In this document: one piece after another, positions 1 to 6,182 of the stretch
Layout: each line of letters starts with the position of its first letter
How positions within the stretch are numbered: the first letter of the stretch is position 1
Assembly: GCA_964647545.1 (NCBI GenBank)
Contig: CAZYHS010000014.1
Coordinates: 1-51,036 of the forward strand
Direction: 5' to 3'
DNA from: CAZYHS01 sp964647545
Lineage (GTDB): Bacteria > UBA10199 > GCA-002796325 > 1-14-0-20-49-13
DNA: 51,036 nucleotides
Notes under the pieces: generated by a model
The model's input: only the letters and a program-made list of their open reading frames with translations
Database searches by the model: none
What the model was told of the DNA's origin: nothing
Made by a program: the position numbers and the translations under genes

Positions 1-20
1 CCTCTTTTTGCTCTCGGCAT
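1..20 (-). CDS. rplT: 50S ribosomal protein L20, first codons only (runs off left edge)
   Basis: Only the first six codons and part of the seventh are inside the window, reading Met-Pro-Arg-Ala-Lys-Arg-(Gly), the usual N-terminus of bacterial L20. The position directly after infC and rpmI is the classical infC-rpmI-rplT order. L20 is an early-assembly 23S rRNA-binding protein and in many bacteria represses its own operon. There is no Shine-Dalgarno sequence in the 20 nt before the ATG; the nearest one (AAGGA) lies about 80 nt upstream, beyond a structured spacer. Confidence 0.85.
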
Positions 21-114
21 AAAATGCGTATCCCGCGTCTCGTATGGCCTATTCTGCGATAAGCTGCAGACTACGTTTAACGATTATCGGGTACTTCTAT
101 TCCTTTTTTAATTA
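21..114 (-). promoter_or_regulatory. Structured rpmI-rplT intercistronic spacer, candidate L20 autoregulatory element
   Basis: This 94-nt spacer is far longer than the usual few nucleotides between rpmI and rplT. On the minus strand GTACCCG (94..88) can pair with CGGG-A-TAC (35..28, one bulged A). Inside it, CGTA/TACG (75..72 with 45..42) encloses CTGC/GCAG (69..66 with 57..54), with an asymmetric internal loop between them. AAGGA (105..101) lies just before the outer stem and the rplT ATG just after it. If the stem forms, about 13 unpaired nucleotides plus the stem base separate SD and start, so a discontinuous ribosome site is possible. L20 control of this operon through an rRNA-mimicking leader is known in other bacteria; its operation here is inference. 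Confidence 0.45.
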
Positions 115-312
115 TTAACCGTTGGGCATGAGCCTCTTCACTTTGTAAACATCTACTTCTGCTACAAGTGTAGAGGTTCCGAGCCGACGTTTTTGCGAGT
201 TGGTCTTGTTCGTCAAAATGTGACGAAGAGAAGCGCGACTGCGCTTGATCTTGCCGCTCTTGGTGATTTTGAATCTCTTTTTTGCTCCGCTGTTAGTTTT
301 TAGTTTAGGCAT
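115..312 (-). CDS. rpmI: 50S ribosomal protein L35
   Basis: 65 residues, the normal bL35 length, starting MPKLKTNSGAKKRFK and very rich in Lys/Arg, with the RHILTNK segment typical of the family. L35 is a small structural protein of the large ribosomal subunit. It follows infC with 2 nt between the infC stop and its start codon, so it is translated from the thrS-infC-rpmI-rplT message. No alternative reading is plausible. Confidence 0.97.
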   Translation of the reverse strand: MPKLKTNSGAKKRFKITKSGKIKRSRASLRHILTNKTNSQKRRLGTSTLVAEVDVYKVKRLMPNG

Positions 313-314
313 AT

Positions 315-839
315 TTATTTACCTCCCTTTTGCACCGGTGAAAATATCGAGTGCAGAAAGCGCCCTTCGAACTTCGACCTGCTCTCCGGCGCACCAAGCA
401 CTGCAACTTCCTCAACAATGCGTTCCATCAATTTATGACCGAATTCCTGATGCGCCATTTCGCGCCCGCGGAATTGTATCGTGACCTTCACTTTGTTGCC
501 GTCCTCCAAGAACCTTCTAATATGCTTGATCTTGGTTTGGATATCATGTTCGTCCGTTTGAGGCCGGAACCTGATCTCTTTCAAGTGGACAACGGCCTGA
601 TTCTTTTTTGCTTCATGATCGCGCTTGGCAAGATCATATTTGTATTTGCCGTAGTCCATGATCTTGCAAACCGGCGGTCTGGCCGTCGGCGATATTTCTA
701 CAAGATCAAGCCCGTACTCTTCGGCCCTCTTTTGCGCGTCGCGGGTCTGAAAAAGGCCGAGCTGTGCGCCGTCGGGCCCGATCAATCTAATTTCGGGAAC
801 CCTGATCCTGAAGTTAACTCTTAGGTCTTTGATGCTAAT
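315..839 (-). CDS. infC: Translation initiation factor IF-3
   Basis: IF-3 binds the 30S subunit, prevents premature 50S joining and checks start-codon/initiator-tRNA pairing. The product has the conserved N-terminal block around LRVNFRIRVPEIRLIG, the DYGKYKY segment before the linker, and the C-terminal domain. An in-frame TTG at 845 is only 1 nt from the SD, but ATT at 839..837 is 7 nt downstream of a perfect AAGGAGG (853..847). I therefore choose the AUU start, giving 174 residues. AUU/AUC/AUA starts are characteristic of infC because IF-3 discriminates against them and so limits its own synthesis. The gene lies between thrS (stop at 879) and rpmI. Confidence 0.95.
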   Translation of the reverse strand: MSIKDLRVNFRIRVPEIRLIGPDGAQLGLFQTRDAQKRAEEYGLDLVEISPTARPPVCKIMDYGKYKYDLAKRDHEAKKNQAVVHLKEIRFRPQTDEHDIQTKIKHIRRFLEDGNKVKVTIQFRGREMAHQEFGHKLMERIVEEVAVLGAPESRSKFEGRFLHSIFSPVQKGGK

Positions 840-853
840 AAACAAACCTCCTT
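837..853 (-). promoter_or_regulatory. infC ribosome binding site with AUU start codon
   Basis: AAGGAGG (853..847), then seven nucleotides, then ATT. The spacing is ideal for ATT and far too short for the TTG at 845. This strong SD paired with a non-canonical start is the signature of IF-3 autoregulation known from other bacteria. Confidence 0.8.
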
Positions 854-878
854 AATTCGTGCGCCGGCCGACAAAGGG

Positions 879-2594
879 CTAACCTTTGTTCTTCGCCTCA
901 TCCAGCGCCATTTCAATGAATTTATCTGCGGCCATAGCTCCCAAGTCGCCTTTGCTTCTCGAACGGACAGCGACAGAAACTGCTTCGGCCTCTTTTGCCC
1001 CAACGACCAGCATGTAAGGGACTTTTTGCATTTGGGCTTCGCGTATCTTAAGCCCGAGTTTTTCGCTTCTATCGTCAAGCTCGACCCTAAGACCTGCCTC
1101 GCGCAACTTTTCAACAAGCCCGTCGCAATATTTTTTCTGGGCGTCGGAAATCATCAAGACCGACACCTGAACCGGAGCAAGCCACAGAGGGAAAGCCCCG
1201 CCGTAATGTTCTATTAAAACGCCGAAAAAACGCTCGAGGCTTCCAAGCAGGGCGCGATGCACCATGTAAGGCCTGTGTTTCTGCCCGTCGGTGCCGATAA
1301 AATGCATATCGAAACGGTCGGGAAGATTAAAGTCGAACTGGATCGTCGTCATCTGCCATTCACGACCGATAGCGTCGCGAATCTTAAGGTCGATCTTGGG
1401 CCCATAAAAAGCCCCGCCGCCTTCATCAAGTTCGTAAGGAAGCTGCTGCTGCTCGATGGCTTTTTTAAGAGCGCCGGTCGCCTGCTCCCAGCGTTTCTCG
1501 TCGCCGACCGCTTTTTCGGGGCGCGTCGCCAAATAGGCTTTGACGTCGGTGAACCCGAACGACTTCCACATGAACAACGAAAATTTCAAAACATCGCTAA
1601 TTTCTTTGTCGATCTGATCGGGCGTGCAAATAATGTGAGCGTCGTCCTGAGTAAATCCGCGAACGCGTAACAGCCCGTGCAGCACGCCGCTCTTTTCATA
1701 ACGATAGACCGTGCCCAGCTCGGCCCAACGCAGCGGCAGATCGCGGTACGACCTCGCCTGCTTCATGTAGACCTGAATATGGAACGGACAGTTCATCGGC
1801 TTGATGTAATAATCATTGTCGTCGATTTTCATCGACGAATACATTCCATCGCGATAAAAATCTAGGTGACCGCTCGTCTCCCACAAAGTGCTACGCCCTA
1901 TGTGCGGCGTGTATAAAATGTCGTAACCGTGTTTGAAATGTTCGTCTTTCCAGAACGATTCGATAGCGTGGCGAATTCGAGCTCCTTTGGGGTGCCACAA
2001 AATAAGGCCGGCGCCATATTCGTCCATCGTCGAAAAGAGATCGAGCTGCGTGCCGAGCTTGCGATGGTCGCGTTTTTCAGCCTCCTCAAGACGCGTCAAA
2101 TATCCGTCAAGTTCCGCTTTTGTCGGAAACGTGGTGCCGTAAATGCGCTGGAGCTGAGCTTTTTTCTCATCGCCGCGCCAGTAGGCGCCTGCGACCTTTA
2201 ACAGTTTGAAAGCGCCGATCTTCGAAGTATCGCCAACGTGCGGACCGCGACAGAGATCGGTAAAGTTTCCGTGAGTATAGAGAGTGACCGTGTCACCTTC
2301 CAGCTCGTCGATAATTTCAAGTTTGAATTTTTCGCCTTTGGCCGAAAAAACTTTTCTGGCTTCGTCCTTTGAAACTTCCTTTGCAACGAACGGAAGTTTC
2401 TCTTTGACGATATTATTCATTTCGGTTTCGATCTTTTCGAGATCTTCGGGAGTGAAAGCGCGCGCGATGTCAAAGTCGTAGTAAAAACCGTTTTCGATGG
2501 CGGGACCAATTGCAAGCTTCGCATCCGGAAAAAGTCGCAAAACGGCGTCGGCCATGACGTGAGCACAAGAATGTCTTAATGTTTCCAGATCCAT
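879..2594 (-). CDS. thrS: Threonyl-tRNA synthetase, short form lacking the TGS domain
   Basis: Charges tRNA-Thr with threonine in the cytoplasm. The 571-residue product begins directly in the editing region (HSCAHVMADAV from about residue 8, LCRGPH further on), followed by the class II core. Visible core motifs are MNCPFH with the Zn-ligand Cys, GVLHGLLRVRGFTQDD (motif 2), the later zinc histidines in DDAHI and MVHRAL, and GSLERFFG (motif 3), then the anticodon-binding domain. The usual ~640-residue enzyme has an extra N-terminal TGS domain of about 65 residues, which is absent; decayed tRNA sequence lies immediately upstream, so there is no room for it. The ATG is preceded by TAAGG at short spacing. 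Head of the thrS-infC-rpmI-rplT cluster. Confidence 0.95.
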   Translation of the reverse strand: MDLETLRHSCAHVMADAVLRLFPDAKLAIGPAIENGFYYDFDIARAFTPEDLEKIETEMNNIVKEKLPFVAKEVSKDEARKVFSAKGEKFKLEIIDELEGDTVTLYTHGNFTDLCRGPHVGDTSKIGAFKLLKVAGAYWRGDEKKAQLQRIYGTTFPTKAELDGYLTRLEEAEKRDHRKLGTQLDLFSTMDEYGAGLILWHPKGARIRHAIESFWKDEHFKHGYDILYTPHIGRSTLWETSGHLDFYRDGMYSSMKIDDNDYYIKPMNCPFHIQVYMKQARSYRDLPLRWAELGTVYRYEKSGVLHGLLRVRGFTQDDAHIICTPDQIDKEISDVLKFSLFMWKSFGFTDVKAYLATRPEKAVGDEKRWEQATGALKKAIEQQQLPYELDEGGGAFYGPKIDLKIRDAIGREWQMTTIQFDFNLPDRFDMHFIGTDGQKHRPYMVHRALLGSLERFFGVLIEHYGGAFPLWLAPVQVSVLMISDAQKKYCDGLVEKLREAGLRVELDDRSEKLGLKIREAQMQKVPYMLVVGAKEAEAVSVAVRSRSKGDLGAMAADKFIEMALDEAKNKG

Positions 2595-2610
2595 TACCTT
2601 ACCGTTTTAA

Positions 2611-2647
2611 TGATTTTCCGGCGGGCATAACCGGACTTGAACCAGCG
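2611..2647 (-). pseudogene. Degenerate copy of a tRNA 3' half (T-arm, acceptor strand and flank)
   Basis: On the minus strand this 37-nt segment reads as a T-arm with loop TTCAAGT and an acceptor 3' strand TATGCCC, but nothing upstream forms the D- or anticodon arm. It matches the tRNA-Val 3' end plus its downstream flank (2670..2707) over 37-38 positions. The differences are A/G transitions plus one single-base indel. It lies between the intact tRNA-Val and the thrS start, so it is transcribed in the thrS leader. It is either a remnant of a second tRNA gene or a direct-repeat scar. Confidence 0.7.
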
Positions 2648-2678
2648 CCCCCCTTCTCCTTCTTCGGCCTGATTTTCT

Positions 2679-2756
2679 TGGTGGGCACAACTGGACTCGA
2701 ACCAGTGACCCCTTCCATGTCAAGGAAGTACTCTAACCAAACTGAGCTATGTGCCC
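2679..2756 (-). tRNA. tRNA-Val (anticodon GAC)
   Basis: A full cloverleaf can be drawn: acceptor GGGCACA/TGTGCCC, anticodon stem CTTCC/GGAAG around loop TTGACAT (anticodon GAC), and T-arm ACTGG-TTCGAGT-CCAGT. The 3' CCA is encoded (2681..2679). It lies upstream of thrS on the same strand behind a TTGACA promoter and is probably processed from a tRNA-thrS transcript. Confidence 0.95.
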
Positions 2757-2814
2757 GCCAAAAAAACCCAACTCCAAACAGCTAAATTTCAAAGAAGTCC
2801 AAAAAAGGTTGCCC

Positions 2815-2843
2815 CTCTTAAGAAAGAATCGTTCACTTGTCAA
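2815..2843 (-). promoter_or_regulatory. Probable promoter of tRNA-Val/thrS
   Basis: Perfect -35 TTGACA (2843..2838), 17-bp spacer, -10-like TAAGAG (2820..2815), then a GC-rich stretch, as is common at stable-RNA promoters. The expected start is about 50 nt before the tRNA. The -10 matches the consensus at only three positions. Confidence 0.55.
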
Positions 2844-2878
2844 GTCTTTTGATTTTTAAGGTTATTTTTCCATATAAT

Positions 2879-3871
2879 TCAAGTCCTACTTGACTTCTTG
2901 AGCCTCAGGAGGCCGTTATTTAGGCTAAATCTAACCCCTCTTGGGAAAAAATAGCCCCCACTACGGCCGGAAAGTGCGATGGATAGGGCTTTTTCAATAT
3001 GATCGCTTAAGAGGTCCTGTTTCCCGCCGGTTATCTCTGCAAACGCCCTTCTTATAAGCCTCGCACGAATCGACTCTTCTTCCTTTAAAAACCCCCGCAC
3101 GTCCAATAAGACCTCATTTTTCCGTACTTTAGCTAATTTTTGAAATACGCGGGCGGTCATATTTTCTAGCGCACGACGGTCTAATTCAAGCGTACGGGCG
3201 GCCCTGCAGATAAGCCTTTTTGCCCCACTATTTAACTCCTCCAGCCCGTCTAAAACCCCATGCCTAAGTCTGTTGCGGCTATATTTTTGGGAGTTGTTCG
3301 AAGAATCCTCGACAAACTTTAATCCGGTATCAATCGCAAAATCGACGATCTCTTTGCGTGAAACTCCAAGCAAGGGCCGTACTATTGAAACCCGATCGTC
3401 GAGTTTCCGCACGACCGGCATTCCGGTCAACCCGTCAAGCCCCGCTCCTCTAACAAGGTGCAAAAGTACCGTTTCGGCCTGATCGTCTAAAGTATGTCCA
3501 AGAGCTATCTTATCGACGCGCAATCGCGCAGCACATTTTTTCAGGAACTCGTAACGAAGAGCGCGCGCCGCAGCCTGCAGATTTTCTCCGGAAGCTCCAA
3601 GCCCCTTCAAAGAGGTTGAAATAAATTTTAGGCCGAGCCTCTTCGCCGCCAAAGCCACGAACTTTTCATCACGTTCAGATTCTTTTCCACGCAGCTTGTG
3701 ATTTACGTGGGCAACGATAAGCTCAAAACCTATCACATCTTTTAGATCGGCCAAAAGTTCCAGCATCGCAATCGAATCGATCCCGCCGGACACGGCAGCG
3801 ATCACGCGGTCGCCGTTCGAAAAAAGGCCCGAATCTTTAATCTCTTTTTTTAGACGAAAGCTTGTATCCAT
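2879..3871 (-). CDS. tilS: tRNA(Ile)-lysidine synthase
   Basis: An ATP-dependent enzyme that converts the wobble C of the tRNA-Ile CAU anticodon to lysidine, so the tRNA reads AUA and is charged with Ile. The PP-loop AAVSGGIDS is at about residues 25-33, followed by the N-type domain with GHTLDDQAET, LVRGAGLDGLTGMP and RPLL, and by NRLRHGVLDGLEELN. The 330-residue length is that of the shorter TilS forms. The start codon lies inside the end of the upstream VanZ-like gene (35-nt overlap), which suggests translational coupling. Last gene of miaB-BFN-vanZ-tilS. Confidence 0.92.
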   Translation of the reverse strand: MDTSFRLKKEIKDSGLFSNGDRVIAAVSGGIDSIAMLELLADLKDVIGFELIVAHVNHKLRGKESERDEKFVALAAKRLGLKFISTSLKGLGASGENLQAAARALRYEFLKKCAARLRVDKIALGHTLDDQAETVLLHLVRGAGLDGLTGMPVVRKLDDRVSIVRPLLGVSRKEIVDFAIDTGLKFVEDSSNNSQKYSRNRLRHGVLDGLEELNSGAKRLICRAARTLELDRRALENMTARVFQKLAKVRKNEVLLDVRGFLKEEESIRARLIRRAFAEITGGKQDLLSDHIEKALSIALSGRSGGYFFPRGVRFSLNNGLLRLKKSSRT

Positions 3872-4193
3872 AAATGAAAATTCCGCAAGCGCCCCCCGCG
3901 AAGTCGCTTAAAAGGTCGCCAAGCTCGGCGGTTCGTCCCGGCACAAAGGTCTGATGGAATTCATCGCTCAACGCATAAACGACAATAACTAATAACGAGA
4001 AAAAAAATCTTTTCCGGCTTAGGATATCGCGCACTCCGGCAACGGCTCTAGCAACAAAAAAACCTAAGATAAGATAGACGACAAAATGTGCGATTTTATC
4101 CGAGAACGGAAACGTTCCTGCCGAAAGATTCGGTCGAGACGACATGAATAAAATGAAAGACGCCCAAAGAACCGCGGGGGCCCAAAATTTCAT
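3837..4193 (-). CDS. VanZ-like small integral membrane protein
   Basis: 118 residues with about four hydrophobic segments and the VanZ-family signatures: FMSSRP near the N-terminus, DKIAHFVVYLILGF in the second helix, and DEFHQTFVPGRTAELGDLLSD before the last helix. VanZ homologues are widespread; the founding member gives low-level teicoplanin resistance, but the molecular function is unknown, so no specific role is claimed. It overlaps the start of tilS and follows the BFN-domain gene by about 12 nt, so it belongs to that operon. Confidence 0.82.
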   Translation of the reverse strand: MKFWAPAVLWASFILFMSSRPNLSAGTFPFSDKIAHFVVYLILGFFVARAVAGVRDILSRKRFFFSLLVIVVYALSDEFHQTFVPGRTAELGDLLSDFAGGACGIFIYGYKLSSKKRD

Positions 4194-4205
4194 AATTGAA
4201 AGATC

Positions 4206-4697
4206 CTACATCTTGTATTTACCGAAATCGTCGGGGCTGAGGTTTTCAAGTATCTCGGCCCATTTGCGTTTTTTCTGTTCTTCTTCGCTGTCGCCGAGAT
4301 CGATCTTGCGCGATTTGTCTATGACAGACTGCTCGACAAATATCGGGGATTTAGAACGAAGCGCCACGGCGATCGCATCTGACGGGCGTGAATCCATCTC
4401 TATCTCTTTGCCGTCTTTGTTAAGTACCACTTTCGAAAAAAACGTGTTGTCACGAAGCTCGCTGATTACAGCCTTGACCACTTTAATGCCGGTCGAATCG
4501 AGAATGTTTTTGAGCAGGTCGTGAGTCATCGGACGTGAGAGCTGAATATGTTCAAGCTCGGTCGCAATCGCAGACGCCTCGATGAGGCCGATCCAAATCG
4601 GAAGAGCCTGCTTCTCTTCGATGTCCTTCAAAATGATTATCGGCATACTTGTGAACGGGTCGATGGTAAGCCCTGTGACCCTCATTTCAACGTACAT
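4206..4697 (-). CDS. Bifunctional nuclease (BFN/DUF151) family protein
   Basis: 163 residues. The core matches the BFN fold: VTGLTIDPFTSMPIIILKD, PIWIGLIEASAIATEL, RPMTHDLLKNIL, and a late DSRPSDAIAVALRSKSPIFV block. Family members in plants and some bacteria have nuclease activity, but in most bacteria the role is unproven. The C-terminal tail is charged (about residues 133-163). The ATG has a good SD (AAAGGTGG, short A/T spacer). It sits between miaB and the VanZ-like gene, a link with tRNA modification that is positional only. Confidence 0.85.
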   Translation of the reverse strand: MYVEMRVTGLTIDPFTSMPIIILKDIEEKQALPIWIGLIEASAIATELEHIQLSRPMTHDLLKNILDSTGIKVVKAVISELRDNTFFSKVVLNKDGKEIEMDSRPSDAIAVALRSKSPIFVEQSVIDKSRKIDLGDSEEEQKKRKWAEILENLSPDDFGKYKM

Positions 4698-4730
4698 AAT
4701 TCCACCTTTGTAAATGATCTCAGACGTCTT

Positions 4731-6116
4731 TTAAATCAGCTCGCCTGTCAGAGAATTTGCTCCCGCACGAATAATTTTCGTCGAAACTATATGCCCAACT
4801 AAATTGAAATTGCCAGTTAAATTTACGATCTTGTTGCCGAAGTTTCGTCCTGTAAGCTGCGCAATTTCGCCGTTCTCATTTTTAGCGGCGCGCTTCGAAT
4901 TTTTGCTCGCCCCTTCGACGAGCACCTGCTGACTAGTTCCGACAAGAGCCGACGTTTTCTTCGCCCAGATATCTTCGTTGAGCCTAAGTAAGCGCTGCAG
5001 CCGTTCTTCTTTCTCTTCCATCGGGACGTCGTCGTTCATCTTAGCCGCAGCCGTCCCTTCGCGCGGGCTGTATTTGAACGCGAACATACCGTCGAACTCA
5101 ACCGCCCTGACAACTTCGAGAGTGTCACAAAAATCTGTTTCGCTCTCGCCGGGGAAGCCTACGATAATATCCGTTGTGATGTCGATGCCTTTGGCCACGC
5201 AACGAAGCTGTGCAGCAAGCTCCATGAACTGTTCTTTGTTGTAGCTCCGTTTCATGTCGCGCAAAATTTTACTCGAGCCGGCTTGCAACGGCAGATGCAT
5301 ATGCAAACACAATTTAGGATTTGTCGCATGCTCCTGCATTAAATCAAAGCCGAGGTCCTTAGGATGAGGGCTTGTGTATCTTATTCGAGCAATGTCGGTC
5401 TCGCTTGAGATCATCTGCAAAAGTCTTACAAAATCGCTTGTCTCTCCGGAGATTTTTCCTTTGGTAGCGTCGCTCATTTTGTATGAGTTAACGTTCTGCC
5501 CCAAAAGAGTTACCTCTTTGATCCCGGCCTTAGCGAGCCTCTTAACGTCCTCGACAATGCCAGCGGCCGGCCGGCTAAGCTCCCGTCCCCTTACCGATGG
5601 GACGATACAATAGGCGCAATTATTGTTGCAGCCCTTCATGATCGTCACAAAAGAACCGACTGCATTTTTACTCGCCTCTTCCGCCGCGTCGATCCGCGTC
5701 CAATTGTAACTGGAAAGATCGTCAATCAATTCACTTTTGACAACACGCCTTGCCTGCCAGTTTGCAACCGACGCCGCAACCTCCGCAATCTTAGATATCT
5801 GGTCCGGGCCGAGGACAAAATCAAGATGCGGATAGGTCTTAAAGAGCGATTCTTTTTCTGCCTGCGCGACGCAACCGGTTATGCCAACGATCAGATTGCC
5901 GCATCTCTTCTTCTTTTGAATTGCCTTTCCGATCTCGGAGATAGCTTTGTGGCGGGCATGGTCACGAACGGTGCACGTGTTAAAAATGAGCAGGCTCGCC
6001 TCGTCGTAGGACGAAGTTTCGCGCCAGCCATCTTTTTTTAGCAGCTCCGCCATGCGCAGAGAATCATGAACGTTCATCTGGCAGCCGAAGGTAATTATGT
6101 GAAATGTTTTATCCAT
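4731..6116 (-). CDS. miaB: tRNA-2-methylthio-N6-dimethylallyladenosine synthase (radical SAM)
   Basis: Methylthiolates i6A37 in tRNAs reading U-starting codons. The N-terminal UPF0004 domain carries cluster cysteines in FGCQMN, FNTCTVRDHA and GITGCVAQ. The radical-SAM motif GCNNNCAYC follows at about residue 150, then the LGQNVNSY block and a C-terminal TRAM region. The family's usual N-terminus (M-x3-5-TFGCQMN) fixes the start at the ATG at 6116, giving 461 residues; the longer TTG reading would translate through a terminator hairpin. Oddly, the ATG directly follows the T-tract of that terminator and has no SD. A TTGACT box about 42 nt upstream may drive a very short leader. It heads miaB-BFN-vanZ-tilS. 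Confidence 0.93.
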   Translation of the reverse strand: MDKTFHIITFGCQMNVHDSLRMAELLKKDGWRETSSYDEASLLIFNTCTVRDHARHKAISEIGKAIQKKKRCGNLIVGITGCVAQAEKESLFKTYPHLDFVLGPDQISKIAEVAASVANWQARRVVKSELIDDLSSYNWTRIDAAEEASKNAVGSFVTIMKGCNNNCAYCIVPSVRGRELSRPAAGIVEDVKRLAKAGIKEVTLLGQNVNSYKMSDATKGKISGETSDFVRLLQMISSETDIARIRYTSPHPKDLGFDLMQEHATNPKLCLHMHLPLQAGSSKILRDMKRSYNKEQFMELAAQLRCVAKGIDITTDIIVGFPGESETDFCDTLEVVRAVEFDGMFAFKYSPREGTAAAKMNDDVPMEEKEERLQRLLRLNEDIWAKKTSALVGTSQQVLVEGASKNSKRAAKNENGEIAQLTGRNFGNKIVNLTGNFNLVGHIVSTKIIRAGANSLTGELI

Positions 6117-6151
6117 AAAAAACGGGCCCGCAGCTTTTAGCTGCGAGCCCG
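6117..6151 (-). terminator. Rho-independent terminator of the OPT gene, abutting miaB
   Basis: A 13-position stem (6135..6123 with 6151..6139, one C/A mismatch, 3-nt loop) is very GC-rich and is followed on the minus strand by six T (6122..6117). The next base begins the miaB ATG. It is placed to end OPT transcripts about 30 nt after that gene's stop. Confidence 0.88.
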
Positions 6152-6163
6152 CGTTCAAGTCAA
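6134..6163 (-). promoter_or_regulatory. Possible miaB promoter inside the terminator hairpin
   Basis: TTGACT (6163..6158), 18-bp spacer, TAAAAG (6139..6134), then 17 nt to the miaB ATG. The -10 box is the loop side of the terminator hairpin. This would give a leader of roughly 10 nt. The match is weak and is proposed because miaB otherwise lacks both a promoter and a ribosome site. Confidence 0.3.
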
Positions 6164-6182
6164 GACTTCGTTGCGCCTTAGG

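Noticed and set aside
2595..2757. thrS operator mimicking tRNA-Thr, as in E. coli
   Set aside because: The upstream sequence resembles a T-arm and acceptor strand of tRNA-Val, not Thr anticodon-like hairpins; a decayed tRNA copy explains it better.
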